Assembly: GCF_014217335.1 (NCBI RefSeq)
Contig: NZ_CP060092.1
Span: 1,877,501 to 1,941,500, forward strand
Direction: 5' to 3'
Length of the DNA: 64,000 nucleotides
DNA from: Teredinibacter purpureus
GTDB lineage: Bacteria; Pseudomonadota; Gammaproteobacteria; Pseudomonadales; Cellvibrionaceae
In this document: in pieces, positions 57,118-64,000 of the stretch
Position numbering within the stretch: the stretch's first letter is position 1
Layout: each line of letters begins with the position of its first letter
Notes under the pieces: model-generated
Database searches by the model: none
The model's input: only the letters and a program-made list of their open reading frames with translations
What the model was told of the DNA's origin: nothing
Program-made: the position numbers and the translations under genes

Positions 57118-60016
57118 TATTGAATCTAAAATAACAGTCAAGCGTATTGCGGCTAAAGAAATCTCGCTCTTCTTTACTTCTCCAATCGCGTATTTATTCT
57201 TGGCTACCTTTGCTGCCGTGACATTGTTTGTTTTTTTCTGGGGTGAATCTTTCTTTGCTAGGAATATCGCTGACGTTCGCCCTCTATTTGAGTGGATGCC
57301 GGTATTATTGATTTTTCTTTGCGCGACCTTAACCATGAGGTTGTGGAGTGAAGAGCGGCGAAATGGAACACTCGAATTTGTGCTAACCCAGTCGGTCCCG
57401 CTTTGGCACTTTGTCCTAGGCAAGTTTTTGGGGTGTCTATTCTTATTGCTTATCGCATTAGTGATCACACTACCTTTGCCCATTACTGTGGCTATTCTCG
57501 GAGATTTGGATTGGGGGCCAGTATGGACAGGCTATATTGCCACGCTTTTCATGGGCGCGGCCTACCTTAGTATTGGTTTATTTGTATCATCTCGAAGTGA
57601 TAATCAGATAGTCAGCTTGATCAGTGCTTCGGTGCTCGCGGGGATGTTCTATCTGGTCGGCTCATCGGTAATAACCGATTTTTTTGCCAACCAAATAGGC
57701 GACTTGCTGAGACTTTTAGGGACAGGCTCCCGCTTTGAATCGATAACGCGCGGAGTAATCGATTTTCGAGATATCTATTATTACCTTAGTCTAATAGTTG
57801 TATTCCTCGCCTTGAACACATTGTCGCTTGAAAAAGAACGATGGGTGACGGATGGGTCTCGTGAGCATCATAAATACTGGCGAGTGTTTACTTTCTTACT
57901 TGTAGCGAATGCGTTCTCTGCAAACTTGTGGTTGGGGCAGGCTAATGGTTTACGCTTAGATGTAACTCGAGGTGACCAATATTCTATTTCTGAAGCGACA
58001 GAAAGTTATTTAAATCAGCTTCAGGAACCGCTTCTTGTGCGTGGTTATTTTAGTGGTAAAACCCATCCCTTATTGGCACCACTGGTGCCGCAGATGCGAG
58101 ACTTGATAAAAGAGTATGAGGTTTCAGGTAAAGGGAAGGTAAGGGTTGAGTTTGTCGACCCGTTAAATGCGCCGGAGCTCGAAGAGGAAGCCAATCAGAA
58201 ATATGGAATACAGCCCGTACCTTTTCAGATTGCTGATCGATATCAGTCCTCTATAGTAAGCTCGTATTTTAATGTGTTAATTCAATATGGTGATGAGCAT
58301 CAGGTGCTAGGTTTTAGGGATCTTATTGAAGTTCAGGCACGTAGTGAGTCTGATATTGACGTTCAGTTAAGAAACCCAGAGCACGATTTGACTCGTGCAA
58401 TAAAGAAAGTGCTGCGTGCATATCAAGCTGGTGGAAATCTTTTTGACACAGTTAAAACCGACTTAAGCCTAACGGCTTATGTCTCAACAGACGAGAAGTT
58501 ACCGGAACAACTGCAGACCTTTAAAGCCGAAATTAAAGAGGTTGCAGAGGAACTTGAAGCACAGTCATCTGGACGCATAAAATTCTCGTTTGTAGAGCCT
58601 GAAAGCAATGGTGGTAAGGTTGCACAAGAAATTGGAGAGAACTATGGCTTTAAGCCCATGGCGACCAGTTTGTTTAGTAATGAGCAATTTTATTTTTATT
58701 TAACACTGCAAGGTAATGATCAAATTGTGCAGCTGCCATTAGGTGATATGAGCAAGAATGAGTTTGAGCGTAACCTGGATGCAGGTATAAAACGATTTGC
58801 TTCCGGTTTTACAAAAACCGTGGCTTTGGTGACGCCAAAACCCGACTACTCCTCTCCTTATGCTGGTAGAAGTGCAAGTTTTTCTCAGCTCGAGAACTTC
58901 TTAAGTGCTGAACTAAACGTCGTTCAAGAAGATCTTTCTGATGGTAGCGTTTCAGGTGAGGCTGATATTTTGTTACTCGCCGCTCCTAAAGCGCTAGATG
59001 AAAAGCAACTATTTGCGGTTGATCAGTTCTTAATGAAGGGGGGGACTGTTATCGCAGCAACTTCCCCGTATTCGGCTAGCCTTTCAAATCGTAATCTGAG
59101 TGTGCAAAAACACAGTAGTGGTCTCGAACGTTGGTTAGAGCACCACGGCATTAACATTGAAGATTCGTTGGTGCTTGATCCTCAAAACTCTTCATTCCCT
59201 GTTCCTGTGACACGTAATGTCGGTGGTTTTAGATTGCAAGAATTGCGGATGTTGGATTACCCCTATTTTGCTGATATTCGCAGTGATGGTTTGAATGACG
59301 ACAATTTGATTACTTCAGAGTTACCGCAAATTACAATGGCCTGGAGCTCACCTGTTACGCTAGATGAAGAAAAAAACAAAACGCGTCAGGTTACTAAGCT
59401 ATTAAGTAGTTCAGAACATTCATGGCTGTCAAACTCGATGGACGTGATGCCAAAAATGAGCTCGCAGGGTGTGAATGCCTTTGAGCTCGGAGGTGAACAG
59501 TCTAGCCACCTATTGGCGTTAGTCTCTCAGGGACGCTTCGATTCATTCTATGCTGGCCAATCGTCACCACTTATTGAGAAAGTGGAGGAAAGTGACGACA
59601 GTGATTCAGAGTCAGAGAAACCTGAAGGTGGGAAAGATGCTGAGAACGAGCTGCAAGTCAGTAGTGTGATAGAGCGATCGCCAGAATCATCCCGCATCAT
59701 ACTGTTTGCATCGAACGAGTTTCTAAGTGATCAAATTATCCAGATGCTTGGAAGCGCTCAACAAACCGAGTACGTTAATACGGTACAAATGGTAGCGAAT
59801 GCGGTTGATTGGTCCCTTGAGGATGAAGGTCTTCTCAGTATTCGTTCGCGTGGTCACTTCAACAGAACCTTACCGCCGATGGAACAATCTGCTCAAATGT
59901 TTTGGGAGTACCTAAACTATGTCTTAGCGGCACTGGCCATTGCTGTGGTTGCCCTATGGGAAAGGCGAAAACGCGCGGCTAAGAACAAGCAGTATTTAGA
60001 ACTTTTGGCAGCTTAA
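57107..60016 (+). CDS. ABC permease (GldF-like) fused to GldG-like auxiliary domain
   Basis: A 969-residue membrane protein. The ATG at 57107 is chosen because AGGAGG lies 7 bases upstream. Residues ~1-240 have six hydrophobic helices of an ABC-2-type permease (PIAYLFLATFAAVTLFVFFW, MRLWSEERRNGTLEFVLTQS). A further helix follows near 265, then ~650 residues of periplasmic GldG/ABC_transp_aux type (LRLDVTRGDQYSISEATESY, VRVEFVDPLNAPELEEEA) and a C-terminal helix with a basic tail (NYVLAALAIAVVALWERRKR). In Bacteroidetes GldF and GldG are separate; here they form one polypeptide. An acidic stretch (SDDSDSESEKPEGG) lies near residue 830. It works with the ATPase; cargo unknown. Confidence 0.88.
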   Translation: MQHNIESKITVKRIAAKEISLFFTSPIAYLFLATFAAVTLFVFFWGESFFARNIADVRPLFEWMPVLLIFLCATLTMRLWSEERRNGTLEFVLTQSVPLWHFVLGKFLGCLFLLLIALVITLPLPITVAILGDLDWGPVWTGYIATLFMGAAYLSIGLFVSSRSDNQIVSLISASVLAGMFYLVGSSVITDFFANQIGDLLRLLGTGSRFESITRGVIDFRDIYYYLSLIVVFLALNTLSLEKERWVTDGSREHHKYWRVFTFLLVANAFSANLWLGQANGLRLDVTRGDQYSISEATESYLNQLQEPLLVRGYFSGKTHPLLAPLVPQMRDLIKEYEVSGKGKVRVEFVDPLNAPELEEEANQKYGIQPVPFQIADRYQSSIVSSYFNVLIQYGDEHQVLGFRDLIEVQARSESDIDVQLRNPEHDLTRAIKKVLRAYQAGGNLFDTVKTDLSLTAYVSTDEKLPEQLQTFKAEIKEVAEELEAQSSGRIKFSFVEPESNGGKVAQEIGENYGFKPMATSLFSNEQFYFYLTLQGNDQIVQLPLGDMSKNEFERNLDAGIKRFASGFTKTVALVTPKPDYSSPYAGRSASFSQLENFLSAELNVVQEDLSDGSVSGEADILLLAAPKALDEKQLFAVDQFLMKGGTVIAATSPYSASLSNRNLSVQKHSSGLERWLEHHGINIEDSLVLDPQNSSFPVPVTRNVGGFRLQELRMLDYPYFADIRSDGLNDDNLITSELPQITMAWSSPVTLDEEKNKTRQVTKLLSSSEHSWLSNSMDVMPKMSSQGVNAFELGGEQSSHLLALVSQGRFDSFYAGQSSPLIEKVEESDDSDSESEKPEGGKDAENELQVSSVIERSPESSRIILFASNEFLSDQIIQMLGSAQQTEYVNTVQMVANAVDWSLEDEGLLSIRSRGHFNRTLPPMEQSAQMFWEYLNYVLAALAIAVVALWERRKRAAKNKQYLELLAA

Positions 60017-60028
60017 CGGGAGCTTGTA

Positions 60029-60988
60029 ATGAAAAAGAAAATTCCTTTATTAGCAGGCGTGCTAAGTGTTCAACTTATCGTTGCCTTGCTGTTTTTAATT
60101 TTGGGAAATGGCGATTCTAAAGAGCTTGTTGCAGAGCCATTATTAGGTATTTATAAGGGCAAGATAGATCGCATAGAAATCAGCGACTCTGATAAACAAG
60201 TGACAATGTCGAAAAGTGGCGATGGATGGCACTTGTCTGAAAGCGGTTTGCCTGTCGAGCAGAGTAAATTGACATCTTTGTTAGGTACGCTTGAGGAATT
60301 GAAAACGACCTGGCCGGTCGCCAAAACTACATCAAGTCACGAACGGTTTGAAGTTTCTAATAGCAAGCACCAAAGAAAACTAACCTTGTCTAAGGGGGGG
60401 GAACCTCTGGCAGAGTTTTATGTTGGAACGTCGCCGGGATTTAAAAGATCACATGTGCGTCTTGCTGGGCAGGATGAGGTCTATGCCGTGGAGTTTAATA
60501 CCTACGATGCTCCCGTTATTGAGAAAGACTGGCTTGATAAAACCTTGTTGGTTGTTAAATCGGTAACGAAAATAACAGGTAAAGATTATGAACTGGCAAA
60601 AGACAGCGATAGCTGGAGTCTATCAGTTGTTCCTGAAGGACGAGAAATCAGTCAGGAAAAGGTTGGTGATCTTGCCAAGGCAATAGGTGCGTTTAGGGTG
60701 ATTGATATCGCAGAAGATGTGCCGGAACTTGATGACGATAAGCGCGCCACCTTAAAAGTGAGCAATAGTGATAATTACTCCTTGGTGTTATTTGAAAAAG
60801 ATGGCAAATATTATGTCAAGCGCTCAGATATAGAAAAGGTCTTTACCCTTAGTAAGTACGAGTATGATCGCTTAACCAAGCCAAACTTGGAATCCTTAAC
60901 CACCGAAGTTACGGTTGACGATGCAGTAGTTAACAGTAATACAGAAGATGTCACGCTTGAAGGTGAGGAAAAAGAAGAGCCGAAATAA
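60029..60988 (+). CDS. DUF4340 domain protein of the Gld-type ABC operon
   Basis: A 319-residue protein anchored by an N-terminal helix (LLAGVLSVQLIVALLFLILG). The body contains DUF4340-type repeats: KIDRIEISDSDKQVTMSKSG with GWHLSES, then FYVGTSPGFKRSHVRL and DEVYAVEF. An acidic tail ends in EEKEEPK. It starts 12 bp after the permease fusion with GGGAG as ribosome site. DUF4340 proteins regularly follow GldG-like genes and are thought to be periplasmic partners. The transcript ends at a strong terminator just downstream. Confidence 0.85.
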   Translation: MKKKIPLLAGVLSVQLIVALLFLILGNGDSKELVAEPLLGIYKGKIDRIEISDSDKQVTMSKSGDGWHLSESGLPVEQSKLTSLLGTLEELKTTWPVAKTTSSHERFEVSNSKHQRKLTLSKGGEPLAEFYVGTSPGFKRSHVRLAGQDEVYAVEFNTYDAPVIEKDWLDKTLLVVKSVTKITGKDYELAKDSDSWSLSVVPEGREISQEKVGDLAKAIGAFRVIDIAEDVPELDDDKRATLKVSNSDNYSLVLFEKDGKYYVKRSDIEKVFTLSKYEYDRLTKPNLESLTTEVTVDDAVVNSNTEDVTLEGEEKEEPK

Positions 60989-60997
60989 CAGGCAAGT

Positions 60998-61022
60998 GGG
61001 GGGCGATATTAAGCCCCCTTTT
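60998..61022 (+). terminator. intrinsic terminator of the Gld-type ABC operon
   Basis: GGGGGC and GCCCCC arms around an 8-base loop, then TTTT, start 10 bp after the DUF4340 stop. Confidence 0.9.
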
Positions 61023-61041
61023 ACAATGTATTCTAAAAAGG

Positions 61042-61614
61042 TCAGTGTCGCTGGTTGAGCTCAATGGGGATAATGCCTATGGAGTTAAGCTGTTTTCTTA
61101 ACGTGGCATTCTTTGATTGCTGCCATCTTTCCAGCAAAGAAAAAATGTCTTCGACTTTGTAGTTAAGTTCAACAGCGCAAACATTTGCCACTACTTGCAA
61201 TAACTTAGGGAAGCTATTGGCAAGTTCGTTAAAAATATTACGCCCACCATGATTCAATCCGCCCATGCCAATAAAATAGTCTTTATTAACACCTCTTTTC
61301 GCAAAACTCTCAAAAAATAGCGCTCCGATAAACAAAGAACTGTCTCCCAGTTGTTTGATTATGCTGTTTCTCTGGCTGACCGTTTTTGCCTTATAAGCTT
61401 CCTCGTATAACAGAGCAAGTGTTGGCAGTGAAAGGGTGTCGTTTTTAATCTGAAATAAATGTTTGCTCTCGCTAAAGTGAATAAGAAGCTGAGCCAAGTA
61501 GTGAAGTGCTTCTTCTGACAAAGGTGGCAACAAATCTTTTGATTCTCGGTTAATACCGTCGTAAAAATATTCCTTAAGATTTGTTTGACTTATGGTGTTA
61601 TCGCTCCGAATCAT
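61042..61614 (-). CDS. hypothetical protein, divergent from groES
   Basis: A 190-residue soluble, helix-rich protein with no signal peptide or membrane helix. Recognisable but unassigned segments are LPPLSEEALHYLAQLLIHFS, SFAKRGVNKDYFIGMGGLNH and LLERWQQSKNATLRKQLNS. I do not recognise the family. Its start is 131 bp from groES on the opposite strand, and the space between holds the groES sigma-32-like promoter. The position inside a heat-shock-type block suggests a stress-linked role, but that is only context. Confidence 0.65.
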   Translation of the reverse strand: MIRSDNTISQTNLKEYFYDGINRESKDLLPPLSEEALHYLAQLLIHFSESKHLFQIKNDTLSLPTLALLYEEAYKAKTVSQRNSIIKQLGDSSLFIGALFFESFAKRGVNKDYFIGMGGLNHGGRNIFNELANSFPKLLQVVANVCAVELNYKVEDIFSLLERWQQSKNATLRKQLNSIGIIPIELNQRH

Positions 61615-61650
61615 TGGTTTACCTCAATTTAATTTTTTTTCATTTGACCT

Positions 61651-61679
61651 CTTGAATCGAATTTAAGAATCCCTAATTA
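61651..61679 (+). promoter_or_regulatory. sigma-32-like promoter of groES-groEL
   Basis: CTTGAA (61651-61656), a 14-base spacer and CCCTAATTA (61671-61679) match the heat-shock promoter consensus. It lies 67 bp before the groES start, which has AGGAGG as ribosome site. Confidence 0.75.
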
Positions 61680-61745
61680 CAGTCACGGGAAGGTTCTTCC
61701 TGACATTTATTGTCTTAGGTTATCAATCATTTTAGGAGGAAATTT

Positions 61746-63688
<1,943 letters not shown>

Positions 63689-63713
63689 TCTAGAGCTGAC
63701 TTCATGATAGTAA

Positions 63714-63744
63714 GGAGGGGGAGTATTACTCCCCCTCCTTTTTT
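63714..63744 (+). terminator. intrinsic terminator of groES-groEL
   Basis: Perfect 11-bp stem GGAGGGGGAGT/ACTCCCCCTCC with a 3-base loop, then six T, 25 bp after the groEL stop. Confidence 0.97.
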
Positions 63745-63803
63745 AATATAAAAGCTAGTTTTAATCGCGAGTTAAAAAATAAATAAATTTTATAAGAAAG
63801 ACT

Positions 63804-63832
63804 ATTGAAAGTTGTTTGGTAGGCCCTAGATA
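63804..63832 (+). promoter_or_regulatory. sigma-32-like promoter of the hsp20 gene
   Basis: ATTGAAA (63804-63810), a 13-base spacer and CCCTAGATA (63824-63832) resemble the heat-shock consensus. It lies 85 bp before the Hsp20 start. Confidence 0.6.
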
Positions 63833-63917
63833 TAGTCGTGTGAGAGGTTGTCCGTTTGGAAACCGAATCACCTTTGATTGTTTTTTATTTTATATTGCTT
63901 CTAACGGAGGATATACC

Positions 63918-64000
63918 ATGAACGCAATTGATTTAACTCCACTCTATCGCAGCAGTGTCGGCTTTGATCGTTTAGGTTCATTCATCAATCATGCATTGAC
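63918..64000 (+). CDS. Hsp20/IbpA-type small heat-shock protein (3' partial)
   Basis: Only the first 27 codons lie in the window: MNAIDLTPLYRSSVGFDRL, then GSFINHALT. They match the N-terminus of IbpA-like small heat-shock proteins (FDLSPLYRSxxGFDRL), ATP-independent holdases that bind unfolding proteins. The ribosome site is ACGGAGG, 8 bases before the ATG, and a sigma-32-like promoter lies upstream. The alpha-crystallin domain should follow beyond the window. Together with groESL it makes a heat-shock block. Confidence 0.88.
   Translation, partial: MNAIDLTPLYRSSVGFDRLGSFINHAL

Overview
The window looks like a chromosome segment of a marine or plant-biomass-degrading gammaproteobacterium of the Cellvibrionaceae type (Teredinibacter, Saccharophagus, Cellvibrio relatives). 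The main clue is a secreted GH11 xylanase carrying CBM10 and CBM5/12-like modules joined by long poly-serine linkers, a hallmark of that group. This assignment is inference from gene content; no rRNA or marker gene is present.

Layout. 1-3.7 kb: end of a Cus-type copper/silver efflux system (CusB with a fused CusF-like domain, then CusA). 4.1-14.0 kb: a complete guanidine-assimilation operon, with a guanidine-I (ykkC) riboswitch, a NitT/TauT-type ABC transporter, two DUF1989 carboxyguanidine deiminase subunits, a second riboswitch of the guanidine-II (mini-ykkC) type, a biotin-dependent guanidine/urea carboxylase and an allophanate hydrolase. 14-17 kb: a GGDEF-EAL signalling protein with two periplasmic solute-binding domains. 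17.5-23.2 kb: a thioester-reductase-like SDR, a 2 kb gene-poor stretch, the xylanase and two small exported proteins. 23.3-28.2 kb: a higA relic, a DUF4157 plus ADP-ribosyltransferase toxin-like protein, and a secreted protein translationally coupled to a 2OG-Fe(II) oxygenase. 28.2-31.7 kb: a tight minus-strand operon queD-queC-B12 radical SAM. 32-35.8 kb: an exported CxxCH protein and a lipoprotein. 36.1-41.8 kb: a minus-strand operon of three coupled genes (cNMP-domain SLC13 transporter, ABC_sub_bind protein, periplasmic-binding-protein/MscS fusion).

42-52 kb is a mobile, decaying region: serine recombinase relic, two direct repeats resembling the 3' end of tmRNA about 8.2 kb apart (putative att sites), a 1416-aa TPR/C39-peptidase-like protein, a higBA module whose higB is cut by an IS21-family element with a 6-bp target duplication, and the N-terminal half of a tyrosine integrase. 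Beyond it lie an AlpA-like regulator and a 1150-aa RecB-like nuclease/SF1 helicase.

55.9-64 kb is a proteostasis-flavoured block: a Gld-type ABC system (ATPase, permease-GldG fusion, DUF4340), a hypothetical gene, groES-groEL and the start of an Hsp20 gene. Heat-shock (sigma-32) type promoters can be read in front of the ABC operon, groES and hsp20, suggesting one co-regulated stress island.

The best candidates for undescribed biology are the queD/queC/B12-rSAM operon, the PBP-MscS fusion operon, the DUF4157-ART protein, the island-borne TPR-C39 protein, and the sigma-32-linked Gld ABC/GroESL/Hsp20 block.
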